A stretch of 41,503 nucleotides of DNA from Streptomyces sp. NK15101 (GTDB lineage Bacteria; Actinomycetota; Actinomycetes; Streptomycetales; Streptomycetaceae). The translations under genes were made by a program, and so were the position numbers. The DNA is taken from the NCBI RefSeq assembly GCF_020400725.1, contig NZ_JAINVG010000069.1, positions 1 through 41,503 of the forward strand, given 5' to 3'. A model generated the notes under the pieces. The model saw only the letters and a program-made list of their open reading frames with translations. It was not told the origin of the DNA and searched no databases. Below, one piece after another: positions 35,401 to 41,503 of the stretch (the stretch's first letter is position 1; each line of letters begins with the position of its first letter).

Positions 35401-36089
35401 ACGGCCGGGCGGACGACCAGATCAAGATCCGTGGTTTCCGTGTCGAGCCGGGCGAGACCGAGGCCGCGCTCCTGGCGCATCCGGCCGTCACCCAGGCCGT
35501 CGTCACCGTCCACCACGAACAGCTCGCCGCGTATGTGGTCACCAGCTGCCAGACGGACTCCGAGGAGATCCGCCGGCACGTGGCCGACCGGCTGCCCGAG
35601 CACCTCGTCCCGACGTACGTCATCGTTCTCGACCGGCTGCCCCTGACCCCGAACGGGAAGGTCGACAAGCGCGCCCTGCCCGCCCCGGCCCCCCTCGCCT
35701 CCACCGGCCGTGCCCCGCGCACCCCGCTGGAGGAGACCCTGCTCGCCCTCTTCGCCCGCACCCTCGACACCACCGCCGACCTCACCGTCGACGACGACTT
35801 CTTCCACCACGGCGGCCACTCGCTGCTGGGCGCCCGCCTCACCAACCACATCGCCGGGGCCCTCGACGTCCGGCTCACCATCCGCGACGTCTTCCAGCAC
35901 CCCACCCCGGCCCGGCTCGCCGAGCACATCGAATCCCTGAAGGCCGTGCCGGTGCGGAAGGCCCGTCCCGCCCTCCGGCGCCGCGCCAGGACCGAGGCGG
36001 TCACGACCGAGAGGGTCACCGGGACCACCACCCGGACCGCCATCCCGAACGCCACCCCGAACGTCACCGCGACAGAACGGATCAGCTGA
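26487..36089 (+). CDS. Trimodular nonribosomal peptide synthetase, C-A-T-C-A-T-C-A-T
   Basis: A 3200-residue NRPS. C1 is at about 10-445 (HHLVVDG, H148/H149/D153); A1-T1 at about 450-1045 (carrier Ser1011 in GGHSLL). C2 (HHIATDG from H1196), A2 and T2 (Ser2064) follow, then C3, A3 and T3 (Ser3112). Modules 1-2 and 2-3 are in register at 1053 residues. A cores include FTSGSTGRPK, YGPAE, YRTGD and NGK(I/V)DKRALP. Read by alignment to GrsA, the pocket codes are DALLFVGIYK for A1 and A2 and DALLFGGGFK for A3; no substrate is assigned with confidence. C1 ends with NHNVSNGPVDDLSV and resembles starter-type C domains. There is no epimerase or thioesterase. The ATG at 26487 has AGGAG seven bases upstream. 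It overlaps the thioesterase gene by one base. Confidence 0.96.
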   Translation: MPFDTPVAPAPAAVRLPLSVAQRDIWTAHALDPTGVKYNVAECREINGPVDPQLMAAAWRRLVEEADFLRIRRFEDDGEQVWQLVDTDAGSRTLPFTDVSAEDDPEGAAWRLVDALICAPFDLTDQPPVRCALIRLAEDRYFYFYGFHHLVVDGVGVSMALARLIELYEQAVAGEPWGPSPFGSLTELLAEDAEYRRSEEAAAERAAWREHLAGAPDAPAGLVRGTGRATAAHGGLPFARRSVRVSPADADRLRSVARGERATWSVLLVALFSAYLHRVTGRTELMIALPVTGRTSRLARSTPGMSSNVVPLRIRISPEDSLGALVRSVGAEVKHGLRHQLTRYEDLCRDAGLVDGSRRLATPVLNIMGFHGELTVCGHPTVNHNVSNGPVDDLSVAVLDLGAANGLRIDFDTPVDGVDAAAVAAHQDRFAAFLTTVLATERPTEHRVADLEVLSEAERGLLTGRWAGPVADVVDTTLVERFEEQAARFPDGVALVGEAGEVTYGELNAAANRWARHLRSRGLGRGDMAGVLFERGTRFATALLAVLKTGAAHVLLDPDFPDDRLRSAAADAGISHLVTRPVLAERVEGPWATHTEAPGELLSHNPGNLRLPLGPDDSACLMFTSGSTGRPKAILSSHRNLVSTLIGQPYLPTGPEQVYLQCSPVSWDAFSLEFWGALLHGGTAVLQPGQKPEPALVTELARRHRVTTLLLSATLFNFLVDEHPEAFETVTTAFTVGEAASPAHVHKLQRLRPGITVLNGYGPAEVMIYATTHTVEAGDEPHAVIPIGTPLVSKPAYVLDARLGLCPPGVTGELYVAGEGLAHGYLGRSDLTATRFVPNPFGPAGSRLYRTGDLVRFDRDGRLLYEGRADDQIKIRGFRIEPGETEAALLTHPAVTRAVVTVHEKRLAAYVVLADGDTAGETDPHEIRRHVADRLPEHLVPTYLTTLDRLPVTPNGKIDKRALPAPETVLGTTRAPRDETEEILSALFGRTLETPGPVGIDDSFFALGGHSLLAARLTNHIAEALGVRLTIRDVFGRPTVAGLAELLGEQTGVRAVPPLVAGEGAGDVVPVSFAQRRLWLLSELEGDSAAYNVPMVVRCEGGLDVGALESALSDVVERHAPLRTVFESVEGEPRQRVLPPESARVPVERRQVEADSLERELADEAGRVFDLAVDLPLRAVVFELGDGTVVLSLVVHHIATDGLSNAVFFGDLQRAYEARVAGAEGSVLEPLAVQYADYAVWQRRVLGAADDPQSVLGRELGFWRGVLENLPEEHGLNLDRPRPARASHRGGQVELDLGADLFERVAAFARAEGCTPFMVVHAALVAALTRLGAGTDLAIGSPAAGRGEPELQELVGFFVNTLVLRTSSAGDPSFRDLLGRVRTADLDAFAHQEAPFDLVLEAVNPTRSLSRHPLFQISLGLETDAGPAFELSGVRTGPVEKISSGSAKFDLEFFLRSDDGKELRATVLFAAELFDEVTVRRMTTVLGEVLAQVLDEPDMRLSGLEVLSEAERGLLTGRWAGPVADVVDTTLVERFEEQAARFPDGVALVGEAGEVTYGELNAAANRWARHLRSRGLGRGDMAGVLFERGTRFATALLAVLKTGAAHVLLDPDFPDDRLRSAAADAGISHLVTRPVLAERVEGPWATHTEAPGELLSHNPGNLRLPLGPDDSACLMFTSGSTGRPKAILSSHRNLVSTLIGQPYLPTGPEQVYLQCSPVSWDAFSLEFWGALLHGGTAVLQPGQKPEPALVTELARRHRVTTLLLSATLFNFLVDEHPEAFETVTTAFTVGEAASPAHVHKLQRLRPGITVLNGYGPAEVMIYATTHTVEAGDEPHAVIPIGTPLVSKPAYVLDARLGLCPPGVTGELYVAGEGLAHGYLGRSDLTATRFVPNPFGPAGSRLYRTGDLVRFDRDGRLLYEGRADDQIKIRGFRIEPGETEAALLTHPAVTRAVVTVHEKRLAAYVVLADGDTAGETDPHEIRRHVADRLPEHLVPTYLTTLDRLPVTPNGKIDKRALPAPETVLGTTRAPRDETEEILSALFGRTLETPGPVGIDDSFFALGGHSLLAARLTNHIAEALGVRLTIRDVFGRPTVAGLAELLGEQTGVRAVPPLVAGEGAGDVVPVSFAQRRLWLLSELEGDSAAYNVPMVVRCEGGLDVGALESALSDVVERHAPLRTVFESVEGEPRQRVLPPESARVPVERRQVEADSLERELADEAGRVFDLAVDLPLRAVVFELGDGTVVLSLVVHHIATDGLSNAVFFGDLQRAYEARVAGAEGSVLEPLAVQYADYAVWQRRVLGAADDPQSVLGRELGFWRGVLENLPEEHGLNLDRPRPARASHRGGQVELDLGADLFERITVLARSEGCTPFMVVHAALVAALTRLGAGSDLAIGTPVAGRGERSLQELVGFFVNTLVLRTSSAGDPSFRDLLGRVRTADLDAFAHQEAPFDLVLEAVNPTRSLSRHPLFQICLGLEVGGVPELHLPGVRTAEVSGLGNGAAKFDLEFLLRSDDSRRLHGAILFAAELFDEDSVRRMASVLGQVLDQVLDDPGLTLSSLDVLSSSERELLTGPWAGTVSDEGEASLVERFEEQVARCPEATALIDGDREVSYAELNAMANRLGHHLRAHGLGRGDMAGVLLERGVEFAAAVVAVAKAGAAYTLLDPDFPDERLRSAATDAGISHLVTSPALVERVEGPWQTHTEAPGELLSRNPGNLGLPLGPDDSACLMFTSGSTGRPKAILSSHRNLVSTVSGQSYGGFGPGEVFLQCSPVSWDAFSLEFWGALLHGGSTVLQPGQRPEPVLIAELSRQHKVSMLQLSASLFNFLVDEHPEAFETVTVAFTGGEAASPAHVHKLQRLRPGIRVVNGYGPAESMGFTTTHFIEAGAEPHALIPIGAPLVNKAAYILDAHLRLCAPGVTGELYLSGDGLAHGYLGRPDLTATRFVPNPFAAASDRLYRTGDLAHFDRHGRLHYDGRADDQIKIRGFRVEPGETEAALLAHPAVTQAVVTVHHEQLAAYVVTSCQTDSEEIRRHVADRLPEHLVPTYVIVLDRLPLTPNGKVDKRALPAPAPLASTGRAPRTPLEETLLALFARTLDTTADLTVDDDFFHHGGHSLLGARLTNHIAGALDVRLTIRDVFQHPTPARLAEHIESLKAVPVRKARPALRRRARTEAVTTERVTGTTTRTAIPNATPNVTATERIS
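27836..30394 (+). repeat. NRPS intragenic duplication, copy 1 (A1-T1-C2 part)
   Basis: This 2559-bp tract recurs at 30995-33553, offset 3159 bp (one module). The only differences seen are seven synonymous third-position changes within 28055-28079. It covers all of A1, T1 and the first half of C2. Confidence 0.93.
30995..33553 (+). repeat. NRPS intragenic duplication, copy 2 (A2-T2-C3 part)
   Basis: Partner of the tract at 27836-30394. A further 201-bp stretch (30537-30737 and 33696-33896) in the second half of the C domains is also identical but for one base. Confidence 0.93.
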
Positions 36090-36874
36090 TGAACACCTCC
36101 CCGACCCCCGCCCCCGAGGACGTCGTCTGGGACCTGCCGGGCGACCTGCCGCACCGCCTGTCGCTGCTCGTGCTCCCGCACGCCGGAGGCAACGCGCACG
36201 CCTACAGCGCGTGGCGCGAGCACCTCCCGGCCGACGTGCGGCTGCTCGTCGGCCAGTACCCGGGGCGCGGCGCCCGCTTCAGCGAGGACCTGCCCGAGTC
36301 CGTCGACGACCTGGCGCTGCCCGTGGTCGACGCACTCCCCGCGGACACCGGTGCCCTGGTGGTGCTCGGGCACAGCATGGGCTCCCTGGTCGCCTTCGAG
36401 GTGACCCGCGCCCTGCAGGCCGTCGGCCGTGCCCCGCAGGGCCTGATCGCCTCCGCCTGCCGGGCGCCGGTGCTGCCCAACCAGTGCCCGGTGCACCCGG
36501 AACGGCTGGACGACGACCAGCTGGTCGCGGCCATCAAGGAGCGCGGCGGCACCGATGACGGCATCCTCGACGACGAGGAGCTCCGCGAGATCGTCCTGCC
36601 GTCCATCCGCGCGGACTTCGCCATCGACGACGCCTACCGGTGCACCGCCCCGGCCGTACGGCTCGACTGCCCGGTCGCGGTGTTCGGCGGGGACGCCGAC
36701 CCGATCGTCCCGGTCGACATGCTCGACGGCTGGTCCCTGGTGGCCGGCCACCAGGTGGTCCCCCAGGTGCTGACCGGCGACCACTTCTACTTCCAGCAGG
36801 ACCTGCCCGGCTTCTTCGCCCGTCTGAACCCGGTCCTGGAGGCCCTGCACGCCTCCGCCCCCAGCAACGCCTGA
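36089..36874 (+). CDS. Type II thioesterase (proofreading)
   Basis: A 261-residue alpha/beta hydrolase of the type II thioesterase family, which removes misprimed acyl or aminoacyl groups from NRPS carrier domains. Motifs: LLVLPHAGGNAHAYSAW at the N-terminus, the nucleophile elbow GHSMG with S96, the acid in FGGDADPIV and the His in TGDHFYF. GQYPGRGAR is characteristic of the family. Its ATG overlaps the NRPS stop (TGATG), so the two are translationally coupled. Because the large NRPS has no terminal thioesterase domain, product release must depend on a gene outside the window; this enzyme is more likely an editor than the releasing enzyme. Confidence 0.94.
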   Translation: MNTSPTPAPEDVVWDLPGDLPHRLSLLVLPHAGGNAHAYSAWREHLPADVRLLVGQYPGRGARFSEDLPESVDDLALPVVDALPADTGALVVLGHSMGSLVAFEVTRALQAVGRAPQGLIASACRAPVLPNQCPVHPERLDDDQLVAAIKERGGTDDGILDDEELREIVLPSIRADFAIDDAYRCTAPAVRLDCPVAVFGGDADPIVPVDMLDGWSLVAGHQVVPQVLTGDHFYFQQDLPGFFARLNPVLEALHASAPSNA

Positions 36875-36920
36875 TCACCCGCCGACTCCCTTTTCCCCGA
36901 GGTACCACGAGGAGCCCACC

Positions 36921-37955
36921 ATGACCACGTACGCCCAGAGCCCGGCCGCCGCCGGCATCGCCGTCGTCCGGGAACCCGGCAAGCCGGCCCTCGTCGAGAC
37001 GCCCGCCTTCGGCACGATGGCGGAGGCCACCGCCTGGCTGTCGGACCGGCTCCCCGCCATCCAGGCCGAACTGCACCGCTCCGGCGCGGTCATGCTGCGC
37101 GGGCTTCCGGTGACGGACGCGGCGACGTTCGCCGAGGCGCGTGACGCGCTGATCGCCCAGCGCGCCGGATACAAGGAGAAGGCCACTCCCCGCACGGACT
37201 TCGGCGAAGGGGTGTTCTCCTCCACCGACCTGCCGGCCGCCCAGCCGATCCGCCTGCACAACGAGAACAGCTACACCCTGGACTTCCCCGGCGTGCTGCT
37301 CTTCGGCTGCGTCACCGCCCCCGAGACCGGCGGCGCCACCACCGTCGGCGACATGCGCCGGGCGCTCGCCATGCTGCCGCAGGACCTGGTCGCCCGGTTC
37401 GCCGAGGCCGGCTGGCTCCTCGTGCGCAACTACTCCGACCTGGCGGGCATGCCCTGGCGCAAGGCCTTCTCGTCGGAAGAGCCGGCGGGCGCCGAGGAGT
37501 ACTGCGACGCCCACGCGATCGGCTACGAGTGGCTCGACGAGGACACCCTGCGCACCCGTCAGCGCCGCTCCGCGATCATCACCCACCCGGTGACCGGCGA
37601 GCGGTCCTGGTTCAACCACTTCGCGTTCTGGAACGCCCGCAGCCTCGACGAGGACGTCCGCGAGGTCCTCACCGACACGTTCGGCGCGGACGGCCTGCCC
37701 TTCGACACCCGCCTGGGCGACGGCAGCGCCCTCACCGACGCCGAGGTGGACGCGATCAACGACGTGTACCAGGCGGTCACGCTGCGGGAGAGCTGGCAGG
37801 CCGGCGACCTGATGCTCGTCGACAACATCCTCTGCGCGCACGGCCGGGAGTCGTACACCGGCGACCGGAAGATCCTCGTCGCCATGGGCGAGCCGGTACG
37901 GCTGTCCGACTGCTCCCCGACCACCGCCCCCTCCACCACCCTGTACGGAAGGTGA
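36921..37955 (+). CDS. TauD/SyrP-like Fe(II)/2-oxoglutarate-dependent hydroxylase
   Basis: A 344-residue non-heme iron enzyme of the TauD/TfdA superfamily, closest in pattern to SyrP-type hydroxylases that act on amino acids held on carrier proteins. Iron ligands are H113 and E115 in LHNENSY and H307 in CAHGRESYTG; R316 in GDRKILVAMGEP should bind 2-oxoglutarate. The facial triad uses Glu rather than Asp, as in SyrP relatives, and an acidic ligand is present, so it is a hydroxylase and not a halogenase. It lies between the thioesterase and a Gln-specific A-T protein, which points to beta-hydroxylation of carrier-bound glutamine; that substrate is inferred. The ATG at 36921 has an ACGAGGAGC site about eight bases upstream. 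Confidence 0.92.
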   Translation: MTTYAQSPAAAGIAVVREPGKPALVETPAFGTMAEATAWLSDRLPAIQAELHRSGAVMLRGLPVTDAATFAEARDALIAQRAGYKEKATPRTDFGEGVFSSTDLPAAQPIRLHNENSYTLDFPGVLLFGCVTAPETGGATTVGDMRRALAMLPQDLVARFAEAGWLLVRNYSDLAGMPWRKAFSSEEPAGAEEYCDAHAIGYEWLDEDTLRTRQRRSAIITHPVTGERSWFNHFAFWNARSLDEDVREVLTDTFGADGLPFDTRLGDGSALTDAEVDAINDVYQAVTLRESWQAGDLMLVDNILCAHGRESYTGDRKILVAMGEPVRLSDCSPTTAPSTTLYGR

Positions 37956-37963
37956 GCCCCGCC

Positions 37964-39871
37964 ATGACCGCCGTCCTCCCCGAGCGCTCCACCGCCCCGG
38001 CCGCCCCCGCCGCCCCGGCCTCCTCGCCCGGCACCGCCTCCTGCTCCCCGGGCACCTGCGCCTGCGGCACCTGCGCCACCGCCGGAGCCGGCGCGGCCGA
38101 CCTCCTCGCCCGGCTCGCCACCGCGCCCGGCGGGCGCACCGCCGTCGTCGCCGGCGACGACCGCCTCACCTTCGACGAGCTGCGCGCCGAGGCCACCGCG
38201 ATCGCCGCCCGCCTGGCCGCCCTCGGCATCGGCCCGGAGAGCGTCGTGGCGCTCTGCCTGCCCCGGAGCGCCGTCCTGGTGACCGCGATCATCGGCACGC
38301 TCACCGCCGGCGCCGCCTACCTGCCGGTCGACCCGGCGCTGCCCGCCGACCGCCGCCGCTACCTCGTCGAGGACTCCGGCGCCGACCTGGTGGTCGTGGC
38401 CGGCGCCGAAGGCTCCCCGGCGCCCGGCACCCGCGCCGTGACGGTCGCCGAGCTGACGGCCGCCCCCGGCACCGGCCCGGCCCCGTCCCCGTACGCGCCG
38501 GTCCCCGTCACCGCGGACACCCTGGCCTACGTCATCTACACCTCCGGCTCCACCGGCCGTCCGAAGGGCGTGGAGATCGGCCGCGGCGCCGCCTCCCTGC
38601 TGCTGAAGGAGCTGGAGGAGGCGGGCGCCGCCACCGGCGAGGGGAGCAGGGTCGGCTGGAACGCCTCCCCGTCGTTCGACGCCTCCGTGCAGCAGTGGAC
38701 ACGGCTCTGCCGGGGCGACACCCTCGTCATGATCGACGAGGAGACCCGCCGCGACCCGTCCCTGCTCGCCGCCTTCGTCGACGAGCAGGCCCTCACCGAC
38801 CTGGACATCACCCCCTCGCACGCCGATCCCCTCCTCGACCTGCTCACCGGGGACGGCGGCCCGCGCCCGCTGACCCTCCTCGTCGGAGGCGAGGCGATCA
38901 GCCCGGCGCTGTGGGACAGGCTCGTCGCCGCCCACCGGTCCGGACTGCTGCGCGCGCTCAACGTGTACGGGCCGACCGAATGCACCGTCGACGCCACCGC
39001 CGGCCCGGTCGACGGGCCGGGGGAGCCGCACATCGGCGCCGTCCTGCCCGGCCTCCGGATGCGCCTGCTCGACGAGAGGCTCGCCCCGGTCGGGCCGGGG
39101 GAGTCCGGCGAGCTGTACCTCGCGGGCCCGCGCGTGGGCCGCGGCTACCGGCACCGGCCCGGACTGACGGCGGAGCGGTTCGTCGCCGACATCGCCGGGG
39201 ACGCCGACCACCCCGGCGGGCGCATGTACCGCACCGGCGACCGCTGCCGGCTGCTGCCCGACGGCCGGCTCGTCTACCTCGGCCGCGCCGACGGCCAGGT
39301 CAAGCTGCGCGGACACCGCATCGAACTCCCGGAGATCGAGGCCGCCCTCACCCGGGCCGACGGCGTCGCCGAGGCGGCCGTGGTCCTCGGCGAGGACGCC
39401 GGCGGCACCGCCTGCCTGATCGCCTACCACCGCGGCGGGGACGCCGCCGCCCTGCGCGCCGCGCTCGCGGACGGCCTGCCCTCCTACATGGTGCCGAGCG
39501 CGTTCGTCGCGGTGGACCGCTTCGCCACGACGCCCAGCGGCAAGCTCGACCGGTCCGCCCTGCCCACCCGCGTCGAAGCCCCGGCGGAGACGGAGGCCGA
39601 GGCAGCCGGCACCGAGGGCGGCGACGGCCTCGACGGCCGCGCGGAGGAGCTGATCGCCCGCGTGTGGACACAGGTCCTCGGCGCCGCGTCGATCGGCCCG
39701 GACGACAACTTCTTCAAGCTCGGCGGCCACTCCCTGCTCGCCATCAAACTGGTCTCCCGCGTGCGGGCCGAGCTGTCCGTGGCGCTCCCGGTCAAGGCCG
39801 TGTACGCCCACCCGCGGCTGCGTGACCTCGCCGCCCACATCGAGGAGCTGTTGGCCGCACAGGATGCCTGA
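37964..39871 (+). CDS. Discrete A-T didomain NRPS protein, predicted Gln-activating
   Basis: A 635-residue protein with an adenylation domain (about 55-530: YTSGSTGRPKG, YGPTE, MYRTGDR, GRADGQVKLRGHRIE, PSGKLD) and one carrier domain (Ser590 in LGGHSLL). By alignment to GrsA the pocket reads DAQDLGVVDK (D239 first, in SFDASVQQW), which is the published glutamine code of lichenysin synthetase. It has no C domain, so Gln is loaded here and transferred by another protein. Residues 27-37 contain four Cys (C27, C32, C34, C37), unusual ahead of an A domain. The ATG at 37964 lies 8 bp after the hydroxylase stop with GGAAGG upstream, so both are made together. Confidence 0.94.
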   Translation: MTAVLPERSTAPAAPAAPASSPGTASCSPGTCACGTCATAGAGAADLLARLATAPGGRTAVVAGDDRLTFDELRAEATAIAARLAALGIGPESVVALCLPRSAVLVTAIIGTLTAGAAYLPVDPALPADRRRYLVEDSGADLVVVAGAEGSPAPGTRAVTVAELTAAPGTGPAPSPYAPVPVTADTLAYVIYTSGSTGRPKGVEIGRGAASLLLKELEEAGAATGEGSRVGWNASPSFDASVQQWTRLCRGDTLVMIDEETRRDPSLLAAFVDEQALTDLDITPSHADPLLDLLTGDGGPRPLTLLVGGEAISPALWDRLVAAHRSGLLRALNVYGPTECTVDATAGPVDGPGEPHIGAVLPGLRMRLLDERLAPVGPGESGELYLAGPRVGRGYRHRPGLTAERFVADIAGDADHPGGRMYRTGDRCRLLPDGRLVYLGRADGQVKLRGHRIELPEIEAALTRADGVAEAAVVLGEDAGGTACLIAYHRGGDAAALRAALADGLPSYMVPSAFVAVDRFATTPSGKLDRSALPTRVEAPAETEAEAAGTEGGDGLDGRAEELIARVWTQVLGAASIGPDDNFFKLGGHSLLAIKLVSRVRAELSVALPVKAVYAHPRLRDLAAHIEELLAAQDA

Positions 39872-39984
39872 CCGCGTTCCGTACGAGCAGCGCGGTCCGT
39901 GCCGGCACCGCGGTCCACGCCCGTACCGCGGTCCCCGTCGCCGGTCCACCCGCCCGCCCCCGCCACTCACGAGGAGCAGCAACC
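39872..39984. repeat. Intergenic stretch with degenerate TACCGCGGTCC units
   Basis: The 113-bp gap between the A-T and C-T genes repeats CCGCGGTCC-type units three or four times (for example 39909 and 39926), ending just before the GAGGAG ribosome binding site of the next gene. No gene is present. Confidence 0.5.
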
Positions 39985-41503
39985 GTGATCCCCCTGTCCT
40001 ACGCCCAGCGCCGCCTGTGGTTCCTGAACCGGCTGGAGGGTTCCTCCCCGGCCTACAACGCGCCGGTGGTGCTCCGGCTGGGATCGATGCCCGACCCGGC
40101 CGCGCTCCGGGCGGCCGTACGGGACGTGGTGGAGCGTCACGAGGTGCTCCGGACCGTCTACCCGGCCCGGGACGAGGAGCCGTACCAGAAGGTCCTCGAC
40201 GACCCCGACGTGCTCTTCGAGGTGGAGGAGTGCGGGGCGGGCGAGGACGTGCGGGCCCGGACCACGGCGTTCGCCCGGATCCCCGTGGACGTGACGCGCG
40301 AACTGCCGCTCCGGGCCAGGCTGTTCGCGGTGGACGACGGGACGGCCGTCCTGGTGATCCTCGTGCACCACATCGCCACGGACGGCTGGTCGGTGGGCTG
40401 CCTGCTCGCCGACCTCGACGCCGCCTACCGTGCCCGTGCCGAGGGCCGCGCCCCCGCCTGGGAGCCGCTGCCCGTCCAGTACGCGGACTACGCCCTGTGG
40501 CAGCGGGACATGCTCGGAGACCCCGAGGACCCCGACAGCACGGCGCACGAGCAGCTCGCCCACTGGCGCAAGGCCCTGGACGGCATACCGGCCGAGACGC
40601 GGCTGCCCGCCGACCGGCCGCGGCCGACGGAGCCCAGCCACCGGGGAGCGGTGGTCTCGGCGGAGCTGGACGCCGGCACCCACCGGGCCCTCGCCTCCCT
40701 CGCGCGCTCCCGGCGGGGCACGTTCTTCCTGGTGGCACGCGCCGCCCTGGCCCTCGCCCTGCGGGCGGCCGGCGCGGGCGAGGACGTGGTGGTCGGCACA
40801 CCCGTGGCGGGCCGGCCCGAGGAGGACCTGCACGACCTCGTCGGGTTCTTCGTGAACACCCTGGCCCTGCGCACCGACCTCTCGGGGGACCCCGGCCTCG
40901 GCGCGCTCGTGGACCGCGTCCGCGAGACGGACCTGGTCGCGTTCGCACACGAGGACCTGCCCTTCGACCTCCTCGTCGAGGACCTCAACCCCGAACGGTC
41001 CCTCGGCCGCCACCCCTTCTTCCAGGTCATGCTGAGCGCACAGGCCCGGCAGGGGGACGAGACCGTACGGCTCGGAACCGTTCCCGCCGTCCTCGACGAG
41101 GCGGACCTGGCCACCGCCAAGTTCGACCTGAGCTTCCACTGCCGGGAGACGCTCGACACCGGGGGCGAACCGGGCGGGGTGCTCCTCGGCCTGCAGTACG
41201 CGACGGACCTGTACGACGAGGACACCGCGCGGCTCCTGCTCGACCTGTTCCGGCGCGCGCTGACGGCCTTCGCCGAGGAGCGGGACAGCACTCCCCTCAG
41301 CCGGATCGAGCTCCTCACGGACGGCGAGCGCACCAGCCTCGACCGCCGGCACCGGGCCCTCGCCGAGGCGGCACGGACCCGCACCACCCCCCGGCAGGAG
41401 CCGCCCGCGGGGGAGCGGACCCCGTCCCGCTCCGTCGGGGACCCCCGCGAGGAGATCCTGAGGGGCCTCTTCGCCGAGATCCTCGACCGGCACGACGTAC
41501 GCT
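39985..41503 (+). CDS. NRPS protein beginning with a C domain, apparently C-T (3' end outside window)
   Basis: At least 506 residues; the window ends inside it. A full condensation domain occupies about residues 1-450: LSYAQRRLWFLNRLEGSSPA, the active-site motif HHIATDG, YADYALWQRDML, VGTPVAGRP, and FVNTLALRTDLSGDP. It belongs to the LCL-like group by its opening motif. A 45-residue Arg/Pro-rich linker then leads straight to REEILRGLFAEILDRHDV, which looks like the first helix of a carrier domain, with no A domain between. If so, the carrier is loaded in trans, or the C domain uses the aminoacyl group on the discrete Gln A-T protein. The GTG at 39985 has GAGGAG eight bases upstream. Confidence 0.9.
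   Translation, partial: MIPLSYAQRRLWFLNRLEGSSPAYNAPVVLRLGSMPDPAALRAAVRDVVERHEVLRTVYPARDEEPYQKVLDDPDVLFEVEECGAGEDVRARTTAFARIPVDVTRELPLRARLFAVDDGTAVLVILVHHIATDGWSVGCLLADLDAAYRARAEGRAPAWEPLPVQYADYALWQRDMLGDPEDPDSTAHEQLAHWRKALDGIPAETRLPADRPRPTEPSHRGAVVSAELDAGTHRALASLARSRRGTFFLVARAALALALRAAGAGEDVVVGTPVAGRPEEDLHDLVGFFVNTLALRTDLSGDPGLGALVDRVRETDLVAFAHEDLPFDLLVEDLNPERSLGRHPFFQVMLSAQARQGDETVRLGTVPAVLDEADLATAKFDLSFHCRETLDTGGEPGGVLLGLQYATDLYDEDTARLLLDLFRRALTAFAEERDSTPLSRIELLTDGERTSLDRRHRALAEAARTRTTPRQEPPAGERTPSRSVGDPREEILRGLFAEILDRHDVR

Noticed and set aside
26379..35927. Very long open frames (over 1300 and 1800 codons) on the minus strand opposite the NRPS
   Set aside because: They mirror the high-GC codon pattern of the NRPS, have low-complexity Gly/Arg/Val-rich sequence without domains, and repeat exactly where the NRPS repeats. 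They are antisense shadows.
36921..37955. Fe(II)/2-oxoglutarate halogenase
   Set aside because: Halogenases of this type have Ala or Gly in place of the acidic iron ligand; here E115 is present, so hydroxylation is expected.

Overview
The window is a high-GC chromosomal segment typical of Streptomyces or a close relative. The evidence is strong G/C preference at third codon positions, frequent GTG and occasional TTG starts, Tat and Sec secreted enzymes, a SARP regulator and a single in-frame TTA leucine codon located in that regulator. Both ends cut through genes. No tRNA, rRNA, CRISPR array, IS element or attachment site was recognised.

Positions 1-20650 are a mosaic of small accessory and metabolic units. 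They hold a DapA-like lyase end plus an aldehyde dehydrogenase separated by a 300-bp degenerate repeat array, and a secreted serine hydrolase beside an alpha/beta hydrolase that diverges from a PucR-type regulator. Next come a HAD hydrolase translationally coupled to a nucleotidyltransferase-like protein, a second secreted DD-peptidase-like hydrolase, and an overlapping MarR pair with a tandem palindromic operator. A Ser/Thr kinase with a PQQ-type sensor follows; it carries an apparent one-base frameshift near its 3' end. After it lie a lipoprotein, a SnoaL-like protein, an APC permease ended by a perfect hairpin, two unrecognised proteins, a secreted beta-helix protein with a clear promoter and operator, and a Tat-exported FnIII/purple-acid-phosphatase-like protein with altered metal-site residues.

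From about 20654 the window enters a nonribosomal peptide (NRPS) cluster. Its regulatory head holds a SnoaL-like protein, a TTA-containing SARP/NB-ARC/TPR regulator, a 68-residue secreted two-cysteine peptide and an XRE-type regulator with an ATPase domain. Two intergenic regions here share an 18-bp bipartite motif (TTATCnCCCCnCTATCnC) that is a good candidate SARP operator. The biosynthetic part is co-directional: a 3200-residue trimodular NRPS (C-A-T, C-A-T, C-A-T; no epimerase, no terminal thioesterase), an overlapping type II thioesterase, a TauD/SyrP-like Fe(II)/2-oxoglutarate hydroxylase, a discrete A-T protein whose pocket code reads DAQDLGVVDK (glutamine), and a protein that starts with a C domain and appears to run straight into a carrier domain before the window ends.

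Working model: the discrete A-T protein loads Gln, the hydroxylase beta-hydroxylates it on the carrier, and the C-T protein joins it to the peptide made by the trimodular NRPS. Modules 1 and 2 of that NRPS share a 2.56-kb nearly identical DNA tract, so two successive residues should be the same. A short patch in module 2 matches module 3, which indicates recent duplication and gene conversion.
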